From assembly GCA_017615325.1 (NCBI GenBank), contig JAGAAI010000093.1, positions 1-64,000 on the forward strand: a DNA stretch of 64,000 nucleotides, given 5' to 3'. Made by a program: the position numbers and the translations under genes. Shown in pieces: positions 43,668 to 52,706 of the stretch (the stretch's first letter is position 1; every line of letters starts with the position of its first letter). The notes beneath the pieces are model-generated. The model was not told the origin of the DNA. It worked only from the letters and a program-made list of their open reading frames with translations, and ran no database searches. The stretch is from Clostridiales bacterium (GTDB lineage Bacteria > Bacillota > Clostridia > Saccharofermentanales > Saccharofermentanaceae).

Positions 43668-46600
43668 CTCTTTGCCGCATTCTCACGAAAAGCTTCTATC
43701 TCAGCTTCTTCGCGCGTCTTACCCTCTGCCATGTGAGATGCAATGGAAGTTCTCATCTTGGTGTAGTCGTAGGGTTCGACTTTCTTGAAATTCGTAAGTT
43801 CGTTATCGAAATCATCGAGGATCTCTTTGGCCTTCACGGAACCCGTCAGTTCATAATGCTTGGTGATCAGGTCCTTAAGCAACTTTATATCTTCTTCATC
43901 CTTAAGCCTTGCAAATCCGACCAACTGCTTGTTGAGCTTGGTATAAAGGTCGCACTCGGTATCGTAGACATAGGCCGTACCGCCGCTCATGCCGGCAGCA
44001 AAGTTCTTGCCGACTTTACCCAGTATGACGGCAACACCGCCTGTCATGTATTCGCAGCCGTGATCGCCCGTTCCTTCAACAACGACCGTCGCACCGGAGT
44101 TCCTTACGCAGAACCTCTCGCCTGCAACACCGCTTATGAACGCAGAACCGCTCGTCGCACCGAACAATGCAACGTTGCCTACGATGATGTTCTCGTCTGC
44201 CTTGAATACGGAATTCTTAGGCGGGAAGAGAACGAGCTTGCCGCCTGATAAGCCCTTGCCGAAGTAGTCGTTGGCATCACCTTCAAGGAAGATGCTCTCA
44301 CCCTTGGGGATGAAGGCGCCGAAGCTCTGGCCGCCTGCACCCTTACAGTTGATCTTGTAAGTATCTTCTTCCAAAGTGTTGTAGTAGCGTCTCGTGATCT
44401 CGGCACCCAGGAGAGTTCCAAGAGTACGGTTGAGGTTGGTAACATCAACCGTTACCTCACAAGGCTCGCCCTTCTCAAGAGCAGAAGCAAATTCAGGAAT
44501 GATTAGCTTCTCATCGATCGTCTTTTCGAGTTCAAAATCGAATACATCTTCCTTAACGAAATGCTGTTTGACAGAAAGGTCGCCTGCGAAGGGATTATCC
44601 AGTATCTCTGACATGTCGATCCTGGACTTGATATTGTCTTCATCGTATTCCTTCTCGCGGAGGAGGTCGGATCTTCCGACCAGTTCATCGATCGTCCTGA
44701 TGCCCAAAGATGCCATGATCTCGCGCATGTGTCTTGCGATAAAGGTCATGAAGTTAACTACATACTCGGGCTTGCCGCGGAATCTCTTACGGAGCTCGGG
44801 GTTCTGTGTAGCAACACCAACAGGACACGTATCGAGGTTACAAACTCTCATCATGATGCAGCCCAGGGATACGAGCGGAGCAGTTGCAAAACCGAATTCC
44901 TCGGCACCCAGCATTGCTGCTATTACGACATCTTTACCTGTCAGCATCTTACCGTCTGCTTCTATTACGACCTTGGATCTCAAGTTGTTCCTGATCAATG
45001 TCGTATGTGTCTCGGAAAGACCCAGCTCCCAGGGCAGACCTGCGTTATGGATCGAGCTTGCGGGAGCAGCGCCCGTGCCTCCGTCGTAACCTGAGATCAG
45101 GATGACGCCTGCACCGGCCTTGGCAACACCGGATGCGATCGTTCCGACGCCTGCTTCAGATACGAGCTTTACGGAGATCCTTGCGTCCTTATTCGCGTTC
45201 TTAAGATCGTAGATCAATTGCGCCAGATCTTCGATCGAATAGATATCGTGATGAGGCGGAGGTGATATCAGGGCAACACCCGGAGTGGAGTGCCTTGTCT
45301 TAGCGATCCAGGGATATACCTTGCCTGCAGGAAGGTGTCCGCCCTCACCGGGCTTTGCACCCTGGGCCATCTTGATCTGGATCTCTTTTGCAGAGATCAG
45401 GTACTTGGATGTAACACCAAAACGTCCTGATGCAACCTGCTTGATCGCAGAGCATGTATCGTGGTCGGTGCCGGCTGTTGCGATCCTGTCGTAATCCTCG
45501 CCGCCTTCACCGCTGTTGGACTTACCTCCGATCATGTTCATGGCCTGAGCCAGGCACTCATGTGCTTCCTTGGAGATGGAACCGTAGGACATGGCGCCGG
45601 TCTTGAATCTCTTCATGATCGACTCTTCGCTCTCGACTTCTTCGATCGGGATTCCGCCGCCCTCAGGGAACTTGAAATCCAATGTGCTTCTTAATGTTAT
45701 ATGTCTGCCTTCACTGTCTATGATCCCTGCGAACTTCTTGAAAGTCTCATAATCACCCTTCTGGGTTGCGACCTGCAGGAGGTGGATCGTCTCAGGATTA
45801 TAAAGATGTTCTTCCTTATTGCTCCTGGACTTGTGGCGGCCGATGATGCGGAGCTCGTCAGCAGGATCAAGACCCATGGGATCAAAGCCCGTATCGTGGA
45901 GCTTGCGGGTTCTCTTCTCGATGTCGGCAAGCGTAATGCCTCCGATGCGGCTGGCCGTATCCGTGAAGTAATCCTTCATAAGTTCGCTGCCGATACCCAG
46001 AGCCTCGAAGATCTTAGAGCCCTGATAGGACTGCAGAGTGGAGATACCCATCTTGGATGCGATCTTGACCATGCCGTTAACAACTGCACCGATATAGGCT
46101 TCAGATGCCTGGGTGTAGTCCTTGTCGACAACACCGCGGCTAATGAGATCGTGGATCGTGTCGAGTGCCAGGTAAGGGTTAACGGCTGATGCACCGAATC
46201 CCATGAGGGTTGCGAAGTGGTGGACTTCACAGGGCTCACCGGTCTCAAGGATGATCGATATAGCCGTGTTCATTCTTGTCCTGACAAGATATGTCTCAAG
46301 AGCTGCAACAGCCAGGAGCGACGGGATCGCGAGATGGTCCTCATCGACGCCCCTGTCGGTCAGGATCAGGATTATGGCTCCGTCTTCATGGGCCTCATCA
46401 GCCTGCCTGTAGAGGGCTTCCAGTGCCTGCTCCAAGGTCTCGTCCTTGGTGTAGAGCATCGAGATGTCAGCTGTCTTTAAGCCCTGGATCCTGCTGTCAC
46501 GGATCTTCATCATGTCGAGGTTCGTAAGGATCGGGTTGTTGATCTTCAATACGCGGCAGTTATCCTCATCATCTTCAAGGATATTGCCTGCGATGCCCAA

Positions 46601-48235
46601 ATAAACCGTCGTGTCAGTTACGACCTTCTCTCTTATGGAGTCGATAGGAGGGTTCGTAACCTGGGCGAACTTCTGCTTGAAGTAATCGAAGAGCGGAGGA
46701 TCCTGAGTGGACAACGGCGGGACAGGCGCATCGACACCCATGGCTGCCGTAGGCTCGGACCCGTTAAGACACATGGGGATCAGCTCGTTGTTGAGGTTAC
46801 CGAAGCTGTAGCCGAAGCTCTTCTGCTGCATGAGGAGTTCCTCACCGCGGATCCTTATCGGCTTATGGTTTTCGATCGATAATTCCTTCAAGGCGACCAT
46901 GTTGTGATCGAGCCACTCACCGTAAGGATTCCTTCTGGAATATTCCTCTTTGATCTTGTCGTCATCGATGATCTCGCCCTTCTTAAGGTCAGCTAAGAGC
47001 ATCTTGCCCGGGCGCAGACGGTCTTTCTTTATAACTGACTCGACAGGGATATCAGGCAATACTCCGACCTCTGATGAGAGGATCAGGAATCCGTCTGATG
47101 TCAGGTAGTATCTGGAAGGCCTTAGGCCGTTACGGTCAAGGACCGCACCAACTACGTCACCATCGGAGAAGATGATCGAAGAAGGGCCGTCCCAAGGTTC
47201 CATCATGGTCGCATAGTACTGATAGAAAGCACGCTTATTGCGGTCCATCGTATCGATATGCTGCCAGGGCTCGGGGATCGTCATCATGACGCAGAGAGGA
47301 AGCGGAACGCCTGCCATGTTCATGAACTCGATCGTGTTGTCGAGACGGGCCGAGTCAGAGCCCGTGACATCCATCATGGGATATATATCATCATATCTTC
47401 CGTCAAGGAACTTGGAGTGAAGGATGTTCTCACGTGACAGCATCTTGTTCATGTTACCCGTGATCGTGTTGATCTCGCCGTTATGTACCATCATGCGGTT
47501 AGGATGGGCACGCTGCCAGCTGGGGTTAGTGTTCGTGGAGAACCTTGAGTGAACGATACCTACTGCAGATTCATACTCACCGGACATAAGATCTGTATAG
47601 AATGTACGGAGCTGTCCTACGAGGAACATGCCCTTGTAAACTATCGTCCTCGAAGAGCAGGAACATACATAAGTATCTTCATTCTTCTTCTCGAAAACCC
47701 TTCTCGCAAAATAGAGCTTGCGGTCGAATTCTATTCCCTTTTCACAGCCATCAGGGATCGCTACGAATCCCTGATAGATATTGGGCATGCTCTCATGAGC
47801 AACGCTGCCCAATACCGAAGGTTCGACCGGCACTTTGCGCCAGCCCAAAAACTCCATTCCTTCCCCTGCTACTGCTTCTTCAAAGTCCTTCTTGGCGGAC
47901 TCAAGCCTTCCTTCATCCTGGGGGAAGAAGAACATTCCTATGCCGTATTCGCGCTCGCCTCCGACTGTTATCCCTGCCTCGGAAGCCTTCTTTGCGAAAA
48001 ACTCATGTGATATCTGAAGCAAGATACCTACGCCGTCACCGGTCTTGCCCTCGGCATCCTTACCGGCTCTGTGTTCCAGCGTCTCAACGATACGAAGCGC
48101 CTTGTCAACGACCTCGTGGGACTTCGTCCCGTCGATCTTTACAACAGCTCCGATACCGCAGTTCTCATGTTCCTGTGAAGGATCGTAAAGTCCTTGCTTC
48201 GGGTAAGCTTCTTGCGTTCTGTAGTTATTGACCAT
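43664..48235 (-). CDS. gltB: Glutamate synthase large subunit
   Basis: A 1523-residue glutamate synthase. The amidotransferase starts with the catalytic cysteine in EHENCGIGAV near residue 26. The FMN-binding synthase domain contains SGEGGEDYDRI and the three cysteines of the 3Fe-4S cluster in LGCIMMRVCNLDTCPVG near residue 1120. The C-terminal GXGXG beta-helix domain is present (GAGGQSFGAFIP onward). It turns glutamine and 2-oxoglutarate into two glutamates. A leader with an attenuator precedes it. Confidence 0.96.
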   Translation of the reverse strand: MVNNYRTQEAYPKQGLYDPSQEHENCGIGAVVKIDGTKSHEVVDKALRIVETLEHRAGKDAEGKTGDGVGILLQISHEFFAKKASEAGITVGGEREYGIGMFFFPQDEGRLESAKKDFEEAVAGEGMEFLGWRKVPVEPSVLGSVAHESMPNIYQGFVAIPDGCEKGIEFDRKLYFARRVFEKKNEDTYVCSCSSRTIVYKGMFLVGQLRTFYTDLMSGEYESAVGIVHSRFSTNTNPSWQRAHPNRMMVHNGEINTITGNMNKMLSRENILHSKFLDGRYDDIYPMMDVTGSDSARLDNTIEFMNMAGVPLPLCVMMTIPEPWQHIDTMDRNKRAFYQYYATMMEPWDGPSSIIFSDGDVVGAVLDRNGLRPSRYYLTSDGFLILSSEVGVLPDIPVESVIKKDRLRPGKMLLADLKKGEIIDDDKIKEEYSRRNPYGEWLDHNMVALKELSIENHKPIRIRGEELLMQQKSFGYSFGNLNNELIPMCLNGSEPTAAMGVDAPVPPLSTQDPPLFDYFKQKFAQVTNPPIDSIREKVVTDTTVYLGIAGNILEDDEDNCRVLKINNPILTNLDMMKIRDSRIQGLKTADISMLYTKDETLEQALEALYRQADEAHEDGAIILILTDRGVDEDHLAIPSLLAVAALETYLVRTRMNTAISIILETGEPCEVHHFATLMGFGASAVNPYLALDTIHDLISRGVVDKDYTQASEAYIGAVVNGMVKIASKMGISTLQSYQGSKIFEALGIGSELMKDYFTDTASRIGGITLADIEKRTRKLHDTGFDPMGLDPADELRIIGRHKSRSNKEEHLYNPETIHLLQVATQKGDYETFKKFAGIIDSEGRHITLRSTLDFKFPEGGGIPIEEVESEESIMKRFKTGAMSYGSISKEAHECLAQAMNMIGGKSNSGEGGEDYDRIATAGTDHDTCSAIKQVASGRFGVTSKYLISAKEIQIKMAQGAKPGEGGHLPAGKVYPWIAKTRHSTPGVALISPPPHHDIYSIEDLAQLIYDLKNANKDARISVKLVSEAGVGTIASGVAKAGAGVILISGYDGGTGAAPASSIHNAGLPWELGLSETHTTLIRNNLRSKVVIEADGKMLTGKDVVIAAMLGAEEFGFATAPLVSLGCIMMRVCNLDTCPVGVATQNPELRKRFRGKPEYVVNFMTFIARHMREIMASLGIRTIDELVGRSDLLREKEYDEDNIKSRIDMSEILDNPFAGDLSVKQHFVKEDVFDFELEKTIDEKLIIPEFASALEKGEPCEVTVDVTNLNRTLGTLLGAEITRRYYNTLEEDTYKINCKGAGGQSFGAFIPKGESIFLEGDANDYFGKGLSGGKLVLFPPKNSVFKADENIIVGNVALFGATSGSAFISGVAGERFCVRNSGATVVVEGTGDHGCEYMTGGVAVILGKVGKNFAAGMSGGTAYVYDTECDLYTKLNKQLVGFARLKDEEDIKLLKDLITKHYELTGSVKAKEILDDFDNELTNFKKVEPYDYTKMRTSIASHMAEGKTREEAEIEAFRENAAKR

Positions 48236-48262
48236 TGCAAAATACCGCCTTTACTTTTGCAT

Positions 48263-48363
48263 AAAAAATGCGCTTATCGACAGCGGGATCTTCCCACATC
48301 AATAAGCGCCTTTGCTTAATATTTAACTACACATCTTATACTCGTATATAATTCCTATGTCAA
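48263..48363 (-). promoter_or_regulatory. gltB promoter, hexaloop hairpin and leader terminator
   Basis: On the minus strand TTGACA (48358-48363) and TATAAG (48335-48340) are 17 bp apart. TAAGC-[AAAGGC]-GCTTA (48303-48318) is a hairpin with the same six-base loop as in glnN. Its 3' arm overlaps the 5' arm of a strong terminator, GCGCTTAT...ATAAGCGC (48270-48309) with a long interrupted stem and ATTTTTT after it (48263-48269). The two folds exclude each other. Confidence 0.72.
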
Positions 48364-48443
48364 CTACTCCCCCCGATCCGATCAAATAAAGGTAATAAAT
48401 CGTTATCTTTTGTTATATTTTTTGTGTCGCTCACAAATATAAA

Positions 48444-48473
48444 AGAGGTTGTCTCCTGTATGAGACAACCTCT
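48444..48473 (-). terminator. Terminator of the SLH-protein operon
   Basis: AGAGGTTGTCTC (48444-48455) and GAGACAACCTCT (48462-48473) form a perfect 12-bp stem with a 6-nt loop. On the minus strand TTTTATATTTG follows. It lies 26 bp after the last SLH gene. Confidence 0.85.
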
Positions 48474-48498
48474 AAATTCAATCAGTTCTTTGGTCTTA

Positions 48499-50577
48499 TC
48501 AGTTTCCCTGTACGTACTTATCGTACTTATAAAGGAATGTAACCATCTGACGTCTTAAGCACTTACCCTGAGGCTTGAAGGTTCCGTCTTCGTAACCTGC
48601 TACGATCTGCATCTCGGATGCCCAGATTACAGGCTTAAAGAAATAATCCGACTTCTTTACATCTGTGAACTTGCACTTCGTGGCTTTCGGAGCGGGTTTG
48701 CCCGCCATCCTCCAGAGGAAGGTGACAGTCTGGGCTCTCGTGCAGACTTCACTGGGCTTGAACAAACCGCCCTTGTAACCTGTCGTGATACCCTTGGAAC
48801 TTGCCCAGAGAACCGCATTGTAATAGTACCTGCCCTTTTCAACATCCTTGAATGTATTCTTGGCGTTCTTGATCTTGGGCTCTCCCTTAAGTCTATAAAG
48901 GAAAGTAACCATCTGGGCTCTTGTACATTCGTTGTTCGGAATAAACTTTGTCTGGTTGTCGTAACCCTTTACAATTCCTTTGTTAGTAAGATCATTCGTC
49001 GGGGTGAACCAGAATTCGCTCTTGTCCTTTACATCCTTATAGAGGACCTGGATCTTGCACTTTGCAGTCTGGCCGGAAACTATTGCAGTGATCGTGACTG
49101 AACCTGCCATCAGGCCCTTAACTTTACCTTTGCTGTCAACTGTTGCGATCTTCTTGTTGGAGCTGGTCCACTTTACGGCAGCCGTGGAATTAGTGACTGT
49201 TGCCCTAAGCTGGACGGTCTTGCCGCAGACAACATTTGCCGATGTCTTATTAAGCTTGATCGACGGCTTCGGAGTAGCAGTCGCAGTAGGTGTTGATGTG
49301 GGTTTTGCGATCTTTACGACAATGCACTTAGGTTCGATATCCGTGTGATAGTCGTCGGCCGTGACCCTGTACCATACATAGTATGTTTTCGCATCAGTTC
49401 CCGTAGGGATCTTCTCGGACCAGTCGTTTATATTGTAGGGAGCATTCGTTGCGCTTTTGCCGATCGCATATTCCAGTATTCCGTCAACGGCCACACCGGC
49501 AGTTATAAGAGCCTGGGCTTTACCGTTTGCAACAAGATTGTTGGCTTGAGGAACTTTGGAGAGGGTTGCCGGGGGCAGATCAGCTTTGATCTCGACATTA
49601 AGATCACACGCTAACGTGTAGTATATCCAGTCCCATTCTAATTCCCAGTAAACCCAACTTTCATGAACTGTTTTTTCTCCGCTGGTATATGTCTCTACAA
49701 GATTGGGACACCGGCTTATATCCAGTGTTTTCAGATAGTTACCGGTGCACTGCAGGCTGGTCAGATACTCATTCTTACTGATATCCAGTGTCTTAAGTTT
49801 ATTGCTGCCGCAATAAAGATTAGAAAGAGCCTCATTATTGCCAGTATCAAGGCTTGTAAGCTGATTCGAGTTGCATCCCAACACTTCCAGTTGTGTGTTA
49901 TTCTTAAGATCAAGGCTCGTCAGACGGTTATCGCTGCACCAGAGTGTTACAAGAGCCGTATTCTTACTTATATCAAGATCAGTGAGTTTATTGTCGGAGC
50001 AATCCAGCATATTGAGACTTGTGAGCTTGCTTATATCCAGCTCCTCTATCTCATTGTAACTTAACACAAGTCTTTCAACATTAGGGGTGGAAGACAGATC
50101 CAGTTTTCGGAAATTATTACCGGACAGGCAGAGGGTCTCAAGCTTCGTATTGGCACTGAGATCAAGACTGCTTAAATGTGCTCCATATACACCCAGTGAT
50201 ACGAGTGCAGTATTTTTGCTGAGATCAAGTTTATCCAGTTCGCCCTCAGTAGCAAGATCTTCCAGTGAAGTAAGTTTCTCGATGCCCGTATAGTCTGATA
50301 TGGCACCGACAGTCCCGATATCGATGTATTCTTCCATGTCATCGTATGTGATGCACTTAGCATTACTTATCTCTTCATCTGACAGGAAATCTTCATCTTC
50401 ATCCTGGTTGAACTTACCTCTTACATAATCCCTGAACATAGGATCCGGGAAAGTATCTTCATTGATCGGAACTCCGCCGTCAGCCGCTACCTTGCCGAAA
50501 GGTATCGCAGCAACGGCTGCAACCATCGCAAGCGACATCAGGACTGCTGTAAGTCTTGCATTGAATAGTCTCTTCAT
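48499..50577 (-). CDS. SLH-domain surface protein with leucine-rich repeats
   Basis: A 692-residue secreted protein. The signal peptide is MKRLFNARLTAVLMSLAMVA and following residues, with a cleavage region near AAD. After an unrecognised stretch, about ten 21-residue leucine-rich repeats (KLDLSKNTALVSL, LTDLDISKNTALVTL-type) span roughly residues 105-320. Then come a Big_2-like domain near 440-515 and three SLH modules (about 520-690) carrying CTRAQMVTFLYR-type motifs. SLH modules bind cell-wall glycans. GGAGGAAAGG precedes the ATG; a longer frame to 50598 does not. It is the third gene of an operon. Confidence 0.88.
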   Translation of the reverse strand: MKRLFNARLTAVLMSLAMVAAVAAIPFGKVAADGGVPINEDTFPDPMFRDYVRGKFNQDEDEDFLSDEEISNAKCITYDDMEEYIDIGTVGAISDYTGIEKLTSLEDLATEGELDKLDLSKNTALVSLGVYGAHLSSLDLSANTKLETLCLSGNNFRKLDLSSTPNVERLVLSYNEIEELDISKLTSLNMLDCSDNKLTDLDISKNTALVTLWCSDNRLTSLDLKNNTQLEVLGCNSNQLTSLDTGNNEALSNLYCGSNKLKTLDISKNEYLTSLQCTGNYLKTLDISRCPNLVETYTSGEKTVHESWVYWELEWDWIYYTLACDLNVEIKADLPPATLSKVPQANNLVANGKAQALITAGVAVDGILEYAIGKSATNAPYNINDWSEKIPTGTDAKTYYVWYRVTADDYHTDIEPKCIVVKIAKPTSTPTATATPKPSIKLNKTSANVVCGKTVQLRATVTNSTAAVKWTSSNKKIATVDSKGKVKGLMAGSVTITAIVSGQTAKCKIQVLYKDVKDKSEFWFTPTNDLTNKGIVKGYDNQTKFIPNNECTRAQMVTFLYRLKGEPKIKNAKNTFKDVEKGRYYYNAVLWASSKGITTGYKGGLFKPSEVCTRAQTVTFLWRMAGKPAPKATKCKFTDVKKSDYFFKPVIWASEMQIVAGYEDGTFKPQGKCLRRQMVTFLYKYDKYVQGN

Positions 50578-50628
50578 AACCTTTCCTCCAAAAAACATAT
50601 TGTTTCTATTATACTACCGAAAAATTAT

Positions 50629-52674
50629 TTATCCCTTCCCATTAACATACTTATCGTATTTATAGAGGAAGGTTACCATCTGGCGCCTCAGGCACTTGCC
50701 GTTCGGGCGGAAGGTGTTGTCAGAATAGCCTGCGAGGATCCCCTTCTCGGATGCCCAAAGAGTCGCCTTATAGAAATAATCCTTCGTCTTAACATCCTTG
50801 AACTTATTGGTATTCGTCTTGGGCTGCGGCTGCTTTGCAAGCCTCCAAAGGAAGGTGACTGCGTGGCGTCTCGCGCACACGATCTGAGGACCGAATGTGC
50901 CGTCTTTATATCCTTCGACTATATGGTTTTCGCTGCCCCAGATGCAAGCCTTGTAGAAGTAATCCGTCTTCTTTACATCGGAGAACTTGCAGGCAGATGA
51001 CTTGGGATCAGGCTCACCCTGAAGTCTCCATATGAACGTTACCATCTGGGCACGCGTACACTCGTTCGCAGGCTTAAACCTGGTCTGCTTATCGTAACCT
51101 TTGACGACGCTCTTATTGGTTAGATAGTAAGTCGGCTCATACCAGAAATCCTTAGAAGATGTAACGTCCTTATAAAGGATCTGGACAGTTATAGATGTCT
51201 TTGCCCCGTCTGATGTCTTTGCCGTGATCGTAGCCTTGCCCGCCATGATGCCCTTCACATTGCCGGAAGAGTCAACTGTCGCAACCTTGCTGTCGGAAGA
51301 TACGAATGTCACGGACTTGCCGGAAGGAGATACGGTAACGGAAGCTTTCGCGCTCTTGCCGCAAACGATCGTGCCAGATAAAGACATCGATATCTTCGTT
51401 CCGGAATCAGATGAACCCGAAGAAGACTTGGGTGTAGGTGTTGCGGTGGCTGTTGCCTTCGGTATAGGTGTTGCTGTAGGAGTGGCCGTTGCCTTCGGTG
51501 TAGGCGTTGCTGTCGGATCATTGCCTTTTGCAGGTTCAAAATCAACCGTGTAATCCAATGTCGTTGCGGCTCCGGAAGAAGTCTTCAATCCGGATACACT
51601 GACCTTGTACTTGCCCGAAAGAGCTGATGTTCCGAGGAAGTCCGTTCCGGGTGAGAAGATGAAGCAATAAGGTATTGCTCCATAACCCATGTTGCTTGTG
51701 ACAAGATATTTCTTGGCAAAACTGCTGTATGCAGCACCAGTTATAGTACAGGTCTTATTGTCGCTCAATCTCGTGACCTTTACTGTTATGGCGGAGGCAT
51801 CAGGCGCAGAAAAAATATTAGTGTTCAGTGATACGGACCAGGGATCATTCGGACTGAACGTCTCGGACAGATTGTATCCTGATGCAGGCCATGCAATGAA
51901 AGAATAATCACCGGGATTGGATGTTGTCTTGTTCTGCCCGTAAGAAGAACTATAGAAATCATTGTAGCTGGAACTGAACACTCTGACATCAGTGTAGTAC
52001 ACATGGTAGCCGGCATTTGCATAAGCGCTCCCGATCCCCATTGTTTGTGTATAGGGATTGATAAGCCACCTTCTGTGACCGACGCAGTTGATATTGGATT
52101 CACTGCTGGAATCAGACATCTGTCCTTGAATAGAAGATCCTATGACATAAGTATTGTTGCTTGAAGAGGATCCCCTGTAAGACAAGTTTGAAGTCTGGGT
52201 CGCATATTCTCCCCTGTTGAACATAGCCTGTGACATCCCCGAAGGTCTGTTGTACGAAGATCCGTCATAAAAAGGATAGTGCGACAGGGTTCCGTATGCC
52301 GCATCCAAAAGTGCGCCGTGGGCAGCATCCGTATTAAGGTCTTCATCCAGGGATATGGGAGCTACCCTCGCAGCATAGCGGTAGTAGTTGATCCAGTCTT
52401 CTCCTGTCTGCTTGGCATCCTTAGTCAGAGTATAGATCTTATAAGGGGATTTATTAGATCCTTCAGTCGCAAAGAGCTGATCGTATGTCGTAATGCTGTT
52501 ATAGAGTCTTCGAAGTTCCGACAGGCTCTTCTCCTGGGATACTATTCCCGACTCCGCCTCTGTTGCTGCAGACAGATTGTCTTTTGCCAACGGTGCATAA
52601 GTCAGTGCTGGTATAGCGGCAGCAATAGCAGCTGCCATTATCAAAGACGCCGCTGTTCTCTTGATATTCAACAT
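50629..52674 (-). CDS. CAP-domain surface protein with Big_2 and SLH modules
   Basis: A 681-residue secreted protein, start MLNIKRTAASLIMAAAIAAA with AGGAGG eight bases upstream. The N-terminal CAP (SCP/PR1) domain lies near residues 90-330, with HGALLDAAYGTLSH and GHRRWLINPYTQTMGIGSA as the His-containing motifs. A short Thr/Pro linker (TPTPKATATPTATP) is followed by a Big_2-like domain and three SLH modules. CAP domains bind lipids or cut proteins in some cases; here the function is unknown. Its C-terminus closely resembles that of the next gene. Confidence 0.85.
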   Translation of the reverse strand: MLNIKRTAASLIMAAAIAAAIPALTYAPLAKDNLSAATEAESGIVSQEKSLSELRRLYNSITTYDQLFATEGSNKSPYKIYTLTKDAKQTGEDWINYYRYAARVAPISLDEDLNTDAAHGALLDAAYGTLSHYPFYDGSSYNRPSGMSQAMFNRGEYATQTSNLSYRGSSSSNNTYVIGSSIQGQMSDSSSESNINCVGHRRWLINPYTQTMGIGSAYANAGYHVYYTDVRVFSSSYNDFYSSSYGQNKTTSNPGDYSFIAWPASGYNLSETFSPNDPWSVSLNTNIFSAPDASAITVKVTRLSDNKTCTITGAAYSSFAKKYLVTSNMGYGAIPYCFIFSPGTDFLGTSALSGKYKVSVSGLKTSSGAATTLDYTVDFEPAKGNDPTATPTPKATATPTATPIPKATATATPTPKSSSGSSDSGTKISMSLSGTIVCGKSAKASVTVSPSGKSVTFVSSDSKVATVDSSGNVKGIMAGKATITAKTSDGAKTSITVQILYKDVTSSKDFWYEPTYYLTNKSVVKGYDKQTRFKPANECTRAQMVTFIWRLQGEPDPKSSACKFSDVKKTDYFYKACIWGSENHIVEGYKDGTFGPQIVCARRHAVTFLWRLAKQPQPKTNTNKFKDVKTKDYFYKATLWASEKGILAGYSDNTFRPNGKCLRRQMVTFLYKYDKYVNGKG
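51431..51515. repeat. Degenerate minisatellite in the second SLH gene
   Basis: GT(A/T)GGNGTTGC-type units repeat here and encode the Ala-Thr-Pro linker. The unit is about 12-18 bp and not exact, so length variation by slippage is possible. Confidence 0.5.
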
Positions 52675-52706
52675 ACGCTTACCTCCTGTAAGTTTGGATC
52701 TTATCG

